Of a stretch of 64,000 nucleotides of DNA, positions 1-8,851 are shown piece after piece. Made by a program: the position numbers and the translations under genes. The notes beneath the pieces are model-generated. The model was not told the origin of the DNA. It made no database searches and saw only the letters and a list, made by a program, of their open reading frames with translations. The stretch is from Achromobacter xylosoxidans (GTDB lineage Bacteria > Pseudomonadota > Gammaproteobacteria > Burkholderiales > Burkholderiaceae_B). The number at the start of each line of letters is the position of its first letter. Within the stretch, counting starts at the first letter, position 1. The DNA is taken from NCBI RefSeq assembly GCF_001457475.1, contig NZ_LN831029.1, positions 6,014,001-6,078,000 of the forward strand, given 5' to 3'.

Positions 1-2
1 AC

Positions 3-425
3 GGCGCGCTGCGCATGGGCCTGATCCAGAAACTGGAAGAAGCCGCCGCGCGCCAGCACACGCCCAAGGTGGCCTTCGTGGCCCGTCCCAAAGCCTACAC
101 GTCCTCCAGCGGCAAGCAGATCGGCGCCGGCGACATCGACGTGCTGGTGCGCGCCCTGTCCATGGGCAAGCTGCACCACGCCATGATGGGCACCGCTTCG
201 GTCGCCATCGCCACCGCCGCGGCCGTGCCCGGCACGCTGGTCAACCTGGCGGCCGGCGGCGGCCAGCGCGACCAGGTCAACTTCGGCCACCCCTCGGGCA
301 CGCTGCGCGTCGGCGCCCAGGCCCAGCTGATCGACGGCGAATGGACCGTCACCAAGGCCATCATGAGCCGCAGCGCGCGCGTGCTGATGGAAGGCCGGGT
401 GCACGTGCCGCCCACCGGGTTCTGA
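3..425 (+). CDS. prpF: PrpF-family isomerase, C-terminal part (gene starts before the window)
   Basis: The window opens inside this gene; the reading frame is open from position 3 and ends in TGA at 423-425. The visible 140 residues carry the PrpF C-terminal pattern: a basic/alanine-rich helix, the segment GKLHHAMMGTASVAIA, then FGHPSGTLRVGA and VTKAIMSRSARVLMEG. PrpF belongs to the diaminopimelate-epimerase fold. It isomerises trans-aconitate-type intermediates and works with AcnD in the 2-methylcitrate (propionate) cycle; relatives act as 4-oxalomesaconate tautomerases in aromatic degradation. The N-terminal half and any acnD partner lie outside the window, so propionate use is the likeliest role but is not shown here. 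Confidence 0.85.
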   Translation, partial: GALRMGLIQKLEEAAARQHTPKVAFVARPKAYTSSSGKQIGAGDIDVLVRALSMGKLHHAMMGTASVAIATAAAVPGTLVNLAAGGGQRDQVNFGHPSGTLRVGAQAQLIDGEWTVTKAIMSRSARVLMEGRVHVPPTGF

Positions 426-510
426 GGCCGGGGCCGCGCCGCCGCCCGGGCAAGCCCCCCGGCGGTGGCGCGCCATTTCAGCCGATGCCGGGCGCTTGGA
501 TATCGATGTT

Positions 511-529
511 GATAATGGTTACTATTAAC
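511..529. promoter_or_regulatory. Fur box upstream of the FecI-like sigma gene
   Basis: The 19 bases from 511 to 529 begin GATAATGG and end TATTAAC. They match the classical Fur consensus at 14 of 19 positions by hand alignment. The site lies 28 bases before the sigma-factor ATG at 557, where a Fur-iron repressor would block transcription. This fits iron control of the downstream sigma/anti-sigma/receptor unit. Confidence 0.7.
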
Positions 530-556
530 GTCTGATCTACCCGCCCCTGCCCGGCC

Positions 557-1057
557 ATGACCCAAAGCAGTCCCCATGCGTCTTTCGAGGATCTCTACGC
601 GCAGCACCAGTCGTGGCTGCGCGACTGGCTGCGCCGCAAGACCGGCTGCCCCTACGACGCCGCCGACCTGACCCACGACACCTACATGAAGGTGCTGTTG
701 CGCAACGAAGACGCGCGCGACTTGCGCGAGCCGCGCGCCTACCTCGTCACCGTCGCGCATGGCTTGCTGGTCAATCTGTTCCGTCGGCGCGACATCGAGC
801 GCGCCTATCTCGATTGCCTGGCGGCCCGCGAGGAAACCTCCTGGCCCTCGCCTGAACGCCGGGCGCTGGCGCTGGAGGCGCTGGTACGAATCGATCGGCT
901 GCTCGATGGCCTCCCGCCCAAGGCGCGGCGCGCGTTCCTGCTGCTGCAACTCGAAGGCCTGAAGCACGGCGAGATCGCCGAACGCCTGCAGGTATCGGTC
1001 AGCTCCGTGCGGCAATACCTGGCGCTCGCCATGCGCCATTGCCTGGCGTCGTGCTGA
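557..1057 (+). CDS. FecI-like ECF sigma factor
   Basis: This 166-residue protein has the size and layout of iron-starvation ECF sigma factors. Region 2 (about residues 10-80, with AADLTHDTYMKVL and REPRAYLVTVAH) would bind the -10 element and core polymerase. Region 4 (about 115-162, with LPPKARRAFLLLQLEG and IAERLQVSVSSVRQY) is the -35-binding helix-turn-helix. It is followed by a FecR-type anti-sigma gene whose start overlaps its stop, and then by a TonB-dependent receptor, so it should direct transcription of that receptor on a surface signal. A Fur box precedes it. The cognate siderophore cannot be named from the sequence. Confidence 0.9.
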   Translation: MTQSSPHASFEDLYAQHQSWLRDWLRRKTGCPYDAADLTHDTYMKVLLRNEDARDLREPRAYLVTVAHGLLVNLFRRRDIERAYLDCLAAREETSWPSPERRALALEALVRIDRLLDGLPPKARRAFLLLQLEGLKHGEIAERLQVSVSSVRQYLALAMRHCLASC

Positions 1058-2019
1058 ACCGTCGCGCGGCCGCCGGCCTGCCCGATGCCGTCCTCCAGGC
1101 CGCCAGCGTCTGGTTCGTGCGCCTGGGCGCGGAAGACGCCGGCGCGGACGATCGGCGGCAATGGCAGGAATGGCTGCGGTCCGATCCCCTGCACCAACAG
1201 GCCTGGGAACGGGTCGAAGCCCTGGGGCGGGAATTCGGCCACATCGAACCGCGCGCCGGCCTGACGGCCCTGGACAGGCCACGCTCAGCTGGCCGGCGCA
1301 AGCTGCTCAAGACCTTGTCGCTGGCATTCGTGGCGGGCGGCGGGGCCCTGGCCGCCCAGGAGCTGCCGTGGGATGCCTGGGGCGCCGACGTGCGCACCGC
1401 CACAGGCGAACGGCGGCGGCTGGAGCTGGCCGATGGCAGCATCCTCACCATGAACACTGACAGCGCCGTGGACCTGGCATTCGACGGCGCAAAGCGCGAA
1501 CTGATCCTGCGGCGTGGCGAAATCCACATCGAGACGCGCCCGGATCCGCTGCGTCCTGCCCGGCCCTTCCTTGTCAGCACGCCCGTCGGCCGAGCCACCG
1601 CGCTTGGCACCCGGTTCGACGTCAACCTGATGGGCGATCACGCCCAGGTCGCGGTCGAACAGGGCGCGGTGCGCCTGGAACCACGCCTCGCGACCCATGC
1701 CTCGGTCGTCGTGCCGGCGGGCATGGCAGCCACTTTCGACGCCGGTTCGGCGACAGCGCCCACGGCCTTCCCGCCACAGCAACAGGGATGGGTCGACGGC
1801 ATGCTGTATGCGAACGGCATGCGGCTGGACGCGTTGGTGGCGGCGCTGGCGCGCTATCGGCCCGGCCGCCTGGCCTGCGACCCGGCGGTCGGGTCCCTGC
1901 GCATCTCCGGCGCCTATCCGGTGGACGATACCGACCGCGCGCTGGCCGCGATTGAACGCGTGCTGCCGGTTCGCGCCGACCGCCTCACCCGCTATTGGGT
2001 CACGGTGAGGGCGCGCTGA
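1051..2019 (+). CDS. FecR-like anti-sigma factor / signal transducer
   Basis: This inner-membrane regulator relays receptor occupancy to the FecI-like sigma factor. The N-terminal 60 residues form the cytoplasmic DUF4880-type sigma-binding region (FVRLGAEDAG, then WLRSDPLHQQAWERVE). One hydrophobic segment follows near residues 85-100 (LSLAFVAGGGALAAQ). The periplasmic FecR domain then shows RTATGERRRLELADGS, LILRRGEIHIET and ALGTRFDV. The start is uncertain: GTG at 1051 overlaps the sigma stop (gtgctga) and suits translational coupling, while an in-frame TTG lies at 1039. The C-terminus would contact the STN domain of the receptor that starts 79 bases downstream. Confidence 0.88.
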   Translation: MLNRRAAAGLPDAVLQAASVWFVRLGAEDAGADDRRQWQEWLRSDPLHQQAWERVEALGREFGHIEPRAGLTALDRPRSAGRRKLLKTLSLAFVAGGGALAAQELPWDAWGADVRTATGERRRLELADGSILTMNTDSAVDLAFDGAKRELILRRGEIHIETRPDPLRPARPFLVSTPVGRATALGTRFDVNLMGDHAQVAVEQGAVRLEPRLATHASVVVPAGMAATFDAGSATAPTAFPPQQQGWVDGMLYANGMRLDALVAALARYRPGRLACDPAVGSLRISGAYPVDDTDRALAAIERVLPVRADRLTRYWVTVRAR

Positions 2020-2098
2020 CACGACGGGATTGTCACTTTTCCGATCTCGATTGGCATACAGGTGAAGCCTCATTTCTCTTCACCGGAAATCCATCGAC

Positions 2099-4570
2099 AT
2101 GCACGCTCCCACACTGCGCCCCCTCGCCCCTCGACAAGACGGTCCACGCCTGGCCGGCCTGGCGCTCGCCCTGCTTTCCGCCCTGGCTGGAACCATGCTC
2201 TGCCCGGCCGCCACCCTGGCCCAACCTGCCCTCCAGGCCGACAGCCGCGCCGTCGACATCCCGGCCGGTCCGCTGGGACCGGCCTTGGCCGCCTATGCCC
2301 AGCGCATGCGGGTACTGCTGTCGTTCCGTCCCGCCCAGACCGACGGCCTGTCGACGCCCGGCCTGAGCGGCAGCTACGCCGTCGAGGAAGGCTTCGCCCG
2401 CCTGCTGTCCGGCACCGCCCTGCGCGTGCGGCGCCTGCCCGACGACAGCTACGCGTTGGAGGCGGCCGCCGCCGAGGGCATCAGCCAACTCGCCGCTGTC
2501 ACCGTACTGGGCGCGGGCGCCACCACCGAAGGCACCGGCGCCTACACCGCAGACTGGATGCGCTCGGCCAACGGCCTGGTGCTGGCGCAGCGCGACACGC
2601 CCCAATCGACCAGTATCGTCACGCGCCAGCAGCTCGACGATCAGGCCATGGGCAGCGTGCGGGACGTGATGGAGAACGCCACCGGCATGAACGTCCAGCA
2701 AAGCGAGACAGACCGGCTAAGCTACTACTCGCGCGGTTTCCAGATGGACACCATGCAGTTCGACGGCGTAGTCAAGCCGCTGGACGGCACCTACCAGTTC
2801 GGCGAAGGCAATCTGGACCCCGTCATCTACGACCACGTCGAGATCATCCGCGGCGCCACCGGACTGATGAGCGGCACCGGCAACCCGGGCGGTTCAGTGA
2901 ACTTCATCCGCAAGCGGCCCACGCGCGAATTCCAGGGCAGCCTGCGAGCCATGGGCGGCAGCTACAACACCTATCGCGGTGAAATCGACCTGTCGTCGCC
3001 CCTGACCGCGTCCGGCGCGATCCGCGCGCGCATCGTCGGAGCCAAGGAAAGACGCGGCGACACACTGGATTTCTACAGCAAGAAGCGCGACGTGGCCTAT
3101 GGCATCGTCGAGGCGGATCTCGCGCCGGCCACCACCCTCAGCGCCGGCGCCTCGACGCAGCGCTCGCGTCCCAAGGGCGTGATGTGGGGCGGCCTGCCGA
3201 TCTTCGACACCAACGGCGATCAGGTCGACTGGAAGAAGGGCCAGACGGTCGGCGCCAAATGGACCACCTGGGACACCGACTCGACCGAGTACTTCGCCCA
3301 GCTGGAGCACGGCTTCGCCAACGGCTGGAACGGCCGGCTGTCGTACTCGCGACTGGACAACGACTTCGACGCGTCGCTGCTTTTCGCGGCCGACTTCCCG
3401 GTGGACGCGGACACCGGCTACCTCTCGGGCACGCCGACGCTGCGCAAATACCGTGGCCACAGCAAGCAGGACGTCTATGGCGGATCGCTGACCGGCGACT
3501 TCGGCCTGCTCGGCGCGACGCACGAATTCAACCTGGGCTTTTCGCATTCCAGGACGCGCAGCCGGACCAAGGGCTGGAACTCTTCAGACCAGGCCACCTA
3601 CCCGGTCCCCAACATCCATGACTGGCATGGCGACTGGCCCGAACCGGTCTGGGACCTGGCGGTATCCGACCAGCAATTGCGCACCACCCAGACCGGCATC
3701 TTCGGCACCGCCCGCTTCAATCTTGGCAGTCGCCTGCACCTGCTGACCGGCGCGCGCTGGACGCGCTGGGAAGCCGATGAATACCGCTGGAACCAGTGGT
3801 CGCCCGATTCCGCCCCCATCACGCTGTCGCAATCGCAGCGCTACTCCGAGATAACGCCCTACCTGGGCGTCACCTACGACCTCGACGACACCTACACGGC
3901 CTATGTGAGCTACACCAACATCTTCCAGCCGCAGATGTACAAGACGCGGGACTGGAACATGACCGGTCCGGCGTATGGCCACAATTACGAAGCCGGCATC
4001 AAGGCTTCGTATCTGGAGGGCCGCCTGAATGGCTCGTTCGCCGTGTTCCAGACCAACCAGAAGGACGTGGCCGAATACGCCGGCTTCGACGCCGCCCGCA
4101 ATGAGTCCTGGTACGAGATGCTGGACGGCACGCGCACCCGCGGATTCGAATTGGAACTGGCCGGCGAGGTATCGCCCGGCTGGAACCTGTTCCTGGGTTA
4201 CACCTACCGGGTATCCAAGGACAACGCCGGCAGGAAGGTCCAGACCACGCAGCCCGAACAGATGCTCAAGGCCAGCACCACGTACCGCCTGCCCGGCGCG
4301 CTGCGCGATCTGGTCATCGGCGGCGGCATGCGCTGGCAGAGCCGCACGCGCGCCGTGGGCTATTACGGCGAACAATCCGCCGCCGTGGAGCAACAGCCCT
4401 ACGCGCTGTTCGACCTGATGGCCCAGTACGATCTCGGCAGGCAGACCCAGCTGCAGCTGAACGTTCGCAATCTCGCGGACAAGCGCTACTACCGCGCCAT
4501 GGGCTTCTACAACTCGGTCTACTACGGCGAAGGCCGCACCACCCTGGTCACCCTGACGCACCGGTTCTGA
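2099..4570 (+). CDS. TonB-dependent siderophore receptor with N-terminal signalling (STN) domain
   Basis: This 823-residue outer-membrane receptor starts with a signal peptide (hydrophobic run ending near LAQPA, about residue 43). An STN domain follows at roughly 45-115 (SRAVDIPAGPLGPALAAYA, LSGSYAVEEGFARLL) and would signal to the FecR-like protein. The plug spans about 155-280 (RDVMENATGMNVQQSE, then VEIIRGATGLMSGTGNPGG). A long beta-barrel ends in aromatic residue F (LVTLTHRF), as outer-membrane barrels do. The length and plug resemble FpvA/FoxA-type ferric-siderophore receptors. It is the last gene of a Fur-box-led FecI/FecR/FecA-type unit, and the convergent gene downstream is an apparently exported lyase. 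The substrate is unknown. Confidence 0.9.
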   Translation: MHAPTLRPLAPRQDGPRLAGLALALLSALAGTMLCPAATLAQPALQADSRAVDIPAGPLGPALAAYAQRMRVLLSFRPAQTDGLSTPGLSGSYAVEEGFARLLSGTALRVRRLPDDSYALEAAAAEGISQLAAVTVLGAGATTEGTGAYTADWMRSANGLVLAQRDTPQSTSIVTRQQLDDQAMGSVRDVMENATGMNVQQSETDRLSYYSRGFQMDTMQFDGVVKPLDGTYQFGEGNLDPVIYDHVEIIRGATGLMSGTGNPGGSVNFIRKRPTREFQGSLRAMGGSYNTYRGEIDLSSPLTASGAIRARIVGAKERRGDTLDFYSKKRDVAYGIVEADLAPATTLSAGASTQRSRPKGVMWGGLPIFDTNGDQVDWKKGQTVGAKWTTWDTDSTEYFAQLEHGFANGWNGRLSYSRLDNDFDASLLFAADFPVDADTGYLSGTPTLRKYRGHSKQDVYGGSLTGDFGLLGATHEFNLGFSHSRTRSRTKGWNSSDQATYPVPNIHDWHGDWPEPVWDLAVSDQQLRTTQTGIFGTARFNLGSRLHLLTGARWTRWEADEYRWNQWSPDSAPITLSQSQRYSEITPYLGVTYDLDDTYTAYVSYTNIFQPQMYKTRDWNMTGPAYGHNYEAGIKASYLEGRLNGSFAVFQTNQKDVAEYAGFDAARNESWYEMLDGTRTRGFELELAGEVSPGWNLFLGYTYRVSKDNAGRKVQTTQPEQMLKASTTYRLPGALRDLVIGGGMRWQSRTRAVGYYGEQSAAVEQQPYALFDLMAQYDLGRQTQLQLNVRNLADKRYYRAMGFYNSVYYGEGRTTLVTLTHRF

Positions 4571-4582
4571 CTCCGGCATCCT

Positions 4583-4619
4583 GGCATGGGCCGCGGTATC
4601 CTCGGCCGCAGCCCATGCC
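4583..4619. terminator. Strong hairpin between convergent genes
   Basis: GGCATGGGC at 4583-4591 pairs perfectly with GCCCATGCC at 4611-4619, and an inner GCGG/CCGC pair extends the stem. It sits between the stop of the receptor gene (4570) and the stop of the convergent lyase gene (4657). No T-run follows on the plus side, so it may act as a bidirectional or Rho-assisted terminator. Confidence 0.5.
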
Positions 4620-4656
4620 CTGATCGACGAAGCCGCACATGCCACGCCCGCGACGC

Positions 4657-6192
4657 TTACCGGCCCTTGTCCTTCGGCGCGCTGGCCACCAGCGCGTCGA
4701 AGTCCTTGTCCAGGCTGGCCAGGGAATCGGCGATGTGCGCCCGGCGTTCCTTGATCCACTTGTCCTGCGAGGCCAGCTGTTCGCGCGCCTCCTTGACCAT
4801 GCGTTCCATTTCCGCCGGCTGCGGCCCGCCGCTGGTGGCGCGGTTCTTGACGATGGCGACCGGGTCCAGCGTCGACCGGAACTCGGCCTCGCTCATCGGC
4901 AGCTCGCTCGGATACTTCGACCCCTTCATCGCCTCGGCGTAGATGCGGCGCGCCTGGTCGTACGGGAAGTCCAGCGGCTTGATGTTGTTGGTCTTGGCGT
5001 AACTCACCACCTCGGAAGCGAAGTGGTGCCCGTCACGGAACGGCAGCTTGTACTTGCGCATCAGCACGTCGGCCAGTTCCTGCGAGGCGGTCCAGTCGCT
5101 GTTCAGTTCCTCCAGCGCGCGGTCGGGGCTGATCACCATGGCCTTGAGCACGCGGTCCCAGCGCTTGAGCGCCGCGATGCCGGCATCGACCATCGCCGAG
5201 TTCTGCTTGACGTCCTTGGGGTCGCTCATGCCGGGCGTGATGTTGTGCGTCTGGATCACCGGCCCCATCGCCAGCGTCACCGCGGTCGACGCGTCGCTGC
5301 GCGTGTCGTTGAGCAAACCGGGATTGCGCTTTTGCGGCATGGCGCTGGACACATAGGTGTTGCCGCCGCCCTCTTCCAGCAGGATCCACGGGCGCGACTG
5401 GGCGTACTGCGTCATCACGTCCTCGACGAAGTTGCCGGTGCGCAGCGCGATGCTGGTGACGATGGACGCAACTTCCACCGGCTGGTCCATCGACGAGATC
5501 TGCGAGGCATCGTAGGCGTTGTCCACCAGCGCCGTGAAGCCCAGGTACTGCGCCATGCGCTTGCGGTCCAGCGGCCAGCTGGTGCCGTTGAGCACGGTGG
5601 TGCCCATGGGCGAACGGTCGATGCGCGCGTAGGCTTCGCGGATGCGCTGGGCGTCGCGCGCCAGGCCGGCGGCCTGCCCCAGCAGGTAGTGGCCGTAGCT
5701 GTTCGGCTGGGCCGCCACGCCATTGGTGTAGTTGGGCACGATGGTGGCGCTGTGCTTGGCGGCCAGCTCCACCAGCGTGGTCGACGTGGCATTGAGCTGG
5801 TCCGCCAGATCCAGCAGCTTGTCGCGCAGGATGGCGCTGCGATAGGTGGCGTGCATGTCCTGGCTGGAGCGGCCGGCGTGCAGCAGCGTCACGTCCTCGC
5901 CCGCCGCCTTGATCAGCAACGGCTCGAAGGTGATGACGCTGGCCGGCCGCTTGGCGCCGGGCTGGTTGCCGTCATTGATCACCTTGGCCACGCCCGCCGC
6001 CAGCCGCGGCGCCATGGACTTGTCGAGCAGGCCCTGCTCGGTATTGATCACGGCCGTGGCCTTGTTGATCTCGCCGAGCCAGAAGAAGGGATCGCGCGGC
6101 GGCTTGGCGGCGGATGCCTGCTGGCCCCAGGCGGCCTGGGCGCCAAGGGACAAAACGAGGGCGGCGCCCAGCGCGGGCAGGAAATGTCTCAT
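4657..6192 (-). CDS. Exported argininosuccinate-lyase-like enzyme (fumarase/aspartase superfamily)
   Basis: The 511-residue protein belongs to the superfamily that eliminates fumarate from C-N or C-O substrates. The signature SSAMPQKRNPG lies near residues 281-291, and an upstream block with GHYLLGQAAGLARDA and SPMGTTVLNGTSWP resembles argininosuccinate lyase-type proteins. The start at 6192 is chosen because a typical signal peptide follows directly (MRHFLPALGAALVLSLG, cleavage near AAWGQ) and a GAGAA-type ribosome site precedes it; the frame stays open upstream to 6279. Export argues against a role in arginine synthesis. EDDS lyase, which cleaves an aminopolycarboxylate chelator, is a known relative of argininosuccinate lyase. 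A periplasmic role on a chelator-like C-N substrate is therefore possible but unproven. Confidence 0.8.
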   Translation of the reverse strand: MRHFLPALGAALVLSLGAQAAWGQQASAAKPPRDPFFWLGEINKATAVINTEQGLLDKSMAPRLAAGVAKVINDGNQPGAKRPASVITFEPLLIKAAGEDVTLLHAGRSSQDMHATYRSAILRDKLLDLADQLNATSTTLVELAAKHSATIVPNYTNGVAAQPNSYGHYLLGQAAGLARDAQRIREAYARIDRSPMGTTVLNGTSWPLDRKRMAQYLGFTALVDNAYDASQISSMDQPVEVASIVTSIALRTGNFVEDVMTQYAQSRPWILLEEGGGNTYVSSAMPQKRNPGLLNDTRSDASTAVTLAMGPVIQTHNITPGMSDPKDVKQNSAMVDAGIAALKRWDRVLKAMVISPDRALEELNSDWTASQELADVLMRKYKLPFRDGHHFASEVVSYAKTNNIKPLDFPYDQARRIYAEAMKGSKYPSELPMSEAEFRSTLDPVAIVKNRATSGGPQPAEMERMVKEAREQLASQDKWIKERRAHIADSLASLDKDFDALVASAPKDKGR

Positions 6193-6354
6193 GGTGTTCT
6201 CGTTATGAGTTATCAGGGAGGGGAAAACAAACCCCTGTATCAAACACCATTTCCACGCGCCATGTGCCACAAAATGCAAGCCGGCGCGCGACAGGCCGGG
6301 CGCGGCGGCCGCCGTCTCCGGGTTGACCCGGATGCCCTGGCGGCAAGCTGAACG

Positions 6355-7659
6355 CTATGCCGCCGATGCCGCCGCCCAGCGCAACACGAAACGCGCGCCG
6401 CCCAGCGGACTGTCCGCCACGCAGATGCTGCCGTGGTGGCCGGCCGCGACACGCTGCACGATCGCCAGGCCCAGCCCCGCCCCGCCCGTGCCGCGGTCGC
6501 GGCTCTCATCGAGCCGGATGAAAGGCTCGAAGATCCGCTCGCGGTCGGCCACCGGGATGCCCGGCCCGTCGTCGTCGACGATCAGTTCGAAATGCCCTGT
6601 CGGACTGTGCGTCAGCGCGATGTCGATGCGGCCGTGGGCGTAGCGCACGGCGTTCTGCACCAGGTTCAGCAAGGCCCGGCTCATGTAGCGCGGATGCAGG
6701 CAGACGTGCGGTGGATGGCCATCGGCCACCCGGCACTCCACGTTGCGCGCCTGCGCCTGGTGCGCGACCTGGGCCAGCGCCTCGCCCAGCCAATCGCGCG
6801 TGTCGACCGTTTCCAGCCGCACGGTCTCTTCGGTGGGGCGTTCCAGCCGCGCGTACACCAGCAGCTCCGCCACCATGCTTTCCAGTTCGGAGATGTCCGC
6901 GCGCATGTCGCGCAACACGTGTTGATGCGTCGGCGGCAGGCCGCCACGGCCCAGCATGTCCACCTCGAACGAGAGCCGCGCCAGCGGCGTGCGCAGTTCG
7001 TGCGATACCGCGTTCGTCAGGCTGCGCTGGTTCTCGATCAAGGCGGCGATACGCTCGGCCATCTGGTTGAAGCTCTCGCCGACATGGCGGATGCCGGCGA
7101 TGCGCGACAGCCTCACGCGCTGGCTCAGTTCCCCCTGGCCCATGCGCAGCGCGGCATTGCGCAGCGCATCCATGTCGCGCCACATGGGCAATGCCCATAG
7201 CCCCAGCAGGCCGACCGCCACCACCACGCCCAGGCAGAGCCACACGGACAGGGCGACCACGGTGTCGAACACGTTGGGCAGCCGCAATTCCAGCCATTGC
7301 GCGGGCTCGCCCGGCAACGGCACCAGGTGCGTATCGAAGTCATCCCGCATCACGACGCCAAAGACCTGCCGTTGCTCGCGCTCGTCCTCGGTCAGGTGGA
7401 CCTGCTCCGCGGGCAGCACCCGCAGCGCGATGCCGTAATGCGGCTGCACCTGCTCGCGCAGCAGGCTGTCGCGCTGCGCAGGCGGCACCGCGTCCAGCCG
7501 CTCGTGCAACTCGTGGAACTGGCCGCGCAGCGACTGGAAGGCGACCTCTTGCACCATCGGCTTGAGCAGCGTCCCCAGTCCCTTGTCCACGAACAGATAG
7601 GCCAGTCCGAGACTGACCAGGACCACGATGACGACGCGAACGAGGAATTTGAGCATCAA
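6355..7659 (-). CDS. Sensor histidine kinase, RstB-like, without adjacent response regulator
   Basis: This 434-residue inner-membrane kinase has a first membrane helix at about 5-23 and a periplasmic loop of about 110 residues. A second helix lies at about 132-158 and is followed by a HAMP linker. The HisKA phosphoacceptor box AVSHELRTPLARLSFE has its histidine at residue 220. The HATPase part shows the N box (LLNLVQNAVRYA), DDDGPGIP and GTGGAGLGLAIV. The dimerisation sequence resembles RstB. RstA-type regulators normally sit immediately upstream, but here the next gene (250 bases away, same strand) is a LuxR-type regulator lacking a receiver domain. Its partner must be elsewhere. The ligand is unknown. 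Confidence 0.88.
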   Translation of the reverse strand: MMLKFLVRVVIVVLVSLGLAYLFVDKGLGTLLKPMVQEVAFQSLRGQFHELHERLDAVPPAQRDSLLREQVQPHYGIALRVLPAEQVHLTEDEREQRQVFGVVMRDDFDTHLVPLPGEPAQWLELRLPNVFDTVVALSVWLCLGVVVAVGLLGLWALPMWRDMDALRNAALRMGQGELSQRVRLSRIAGIRHVGESFNQMAERIAALIENQRSLTNAVSHELRTPLARLSFEVDMLGRGGLPPTHQHVLRDMRADISELESMVAELLVYARLERPTEETVRLETVDTRDWLGEALAQVAHQAQARNVECRVADGHPPHVCLHPRYMSRALLNLVQNAVRYAHGRIDIALTHSPTGHFELIVDDDGPGIPVADRERIFEPFIRLDESRDRGTGGAGLGLAIVQRVAAGHHGSICVADSPLGGARFVLRWAAASAA

Positions 7660-7908
7660 TAGCCTTGGGACCGGCGGCCCACGGCCCGGCCCGGCGCGGC
7701 GGGTACGCCTGCGCCACGGAGCGAGCGGAGAGACAGCGGCAAGAGAAGGAGCCGGCGCGACATGGCGCGGCCGGCACGACGCCCGGGCGCCGCGGCCGGC
7801 GCGCGGTGCCTCGGATCATAGGGAATGAGCCGGCGCCCGTTCCGCCGGTTTTTGTGTGGGTTTTGTGAAAAACGGTGAAAGCGCGCGCCTGCCGTCCGCC
7901 AGCAGGGA

Positions 7909-8694
7909 TCAGGCGTTGGAGCGCGCTCCGCAGCCGGCCGGCGCCTTGATCAGGAATTCCTTCAGGCTGGCCACGTTGCTCTTCTTGAAGATGCGGTTCT
8001 TGTAGGTCACCACCGTGGTCGGCGACAGGCCCAGTTCGCGGCCCACTTCCTTGGCGGTGCGCCCCTGGCGCAGCAGGTCCGCCACCTGGACCTCGCGTTC
8101 GGACAGGCCATCCGACCAGATCGGCGCGGGCGCGGCCTCGCGCCGGCACAGCTGGTGATGGCGCCGCGCCAGCGCAATCAGCAGCGGGGCGCGTCCGCGC
8201 ATCACGTCGGTCACGCCCGGCGGATGCGAGCGCGAAAAATACAGGTTGATGTAGCTGGCGCCTTCGCTGCGCGCGCCGATCAGCGAGATCTTGCTGGCGA
8301 AGCCGGGCCGCTCGAACAGCAGTTCCCGGTACTCGGCATCCAGGATGCGCTCGGGCGCCGCGGCCTGGATGATCAGGTCCGGATGATGCTCGGGCCGACA
8401 GGCCAGGTCGCGCAACAGCGCGTAGTTGGGATCGCGGCGGTAGAACTGGTCGTCGACATAGACCGTGGTGGTCCACTCGATCAGCGACTGGTTCAACAGG
8501 CTGGCGGCCGACGAATACTGCACCGAGCCATCGTGCCCGTAGAAGACGTGCGACACGTGGTCGGCGGCCACGGTTTCGCGCAACGCCATCAACAGCGCCG
8601 CGTGGAACATCGGTCCGCCCAGGTCCATGACGGCGGACGCCGCCCACTGGTCCGTCCCCCCGTCCACGGCCAAGGGTTTGCTTGTCTCATCCAT
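7909..8694 (-). CDS. LuxR-family transcriptional regulator
   Basis: This 261-residue regulator has a C-terminal LuxR-type helix-turn-helix at about 193-255 (LSEREVQVADLLRQGRTAKE, then ELGLSPTTVVTYKNRIFKK). The N-terminal 180 residues form an uncharacterised sensory region with no phosphoacceptor receiver domain. It does not show the invariant tryptophan/tyrosine pattern of acyl-homoserine-lactone receptors clearly enough to call quorum sensing. It is divergent from the aromatic catabolic operon that begins at 8852, and a dyad repeat lies in the shared 157-base promoter region. It is therefore the likely pathway regulator, with a pathway metabolite as effector (inference). Confidence 0.85.
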   Translation of the reverse strand: MDETSKPLAVDGGTDQWAASAVMDLGGPMFHAALLMALRETVAADHVSHVFYGHDGSVQYSSAASLLNQSLIEWTTTVYVDDQFYRRDPNYALLRDLACRPEHHPDLIIQAAAPERILDAEYRELLFERPGFASKISLIGARSEGASYINLYFSRSHPPGVTDVMRGRAPLLIALARRHHQLCRREAAPAPIWSDGLSEREVQVADLLRQGRTAKEVGRELGLSPTTVVTYKNRIFKKSNVASLKEFLIKAPAGCGARSNA

Positions 8695-8755
8695 GGTTGT
8701 CGTCCCCCGTTCGGGCGTGTTTTTCCCGATTCTAAGGGCTTCCCGGCGATCCCGG

Positions 8756-8775
8756 TGTCCTCTCTCGTGAGGACA
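8756..8775. promoter_or_regulatory. Dyad repeat in the divergent LuxR/catabolic promoter region
   Basis: TGTCCTC at 8756-8762 and GAGGACA at 8769-8775 are perfect inverted arms around a 6-base spacer. The 20-base footprint is the usual size for a LuxR-family dimer site. Its centre lies about 86 bases before the monooxygenase ATG and about 71 before the regulator ATG. Confidence 0.5.
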
Positions 8776-8851
8776 TGACGCGCTCCGCCCGTGCTCCTAG
8801 AGTGGTGCCTGTGACATGCCTCGCAGAACCCTTGGAGCACTAGGGAAAACG

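Noticed and set aside
95-1282. Long antisense open frame opposite prpF, the sigma gene and the start of the anti-sigma gene
   Set aside because: It is arginine/glycine-rich and shows no family motif; the plus-strand genes explain the region. It is a by-product of high GC.
7909-8694. Quorum-sensing LuxR receptor
   Set aside because: The N-terminal region lacks a convincing autoinducer-binding signature and no luxI is nearby.
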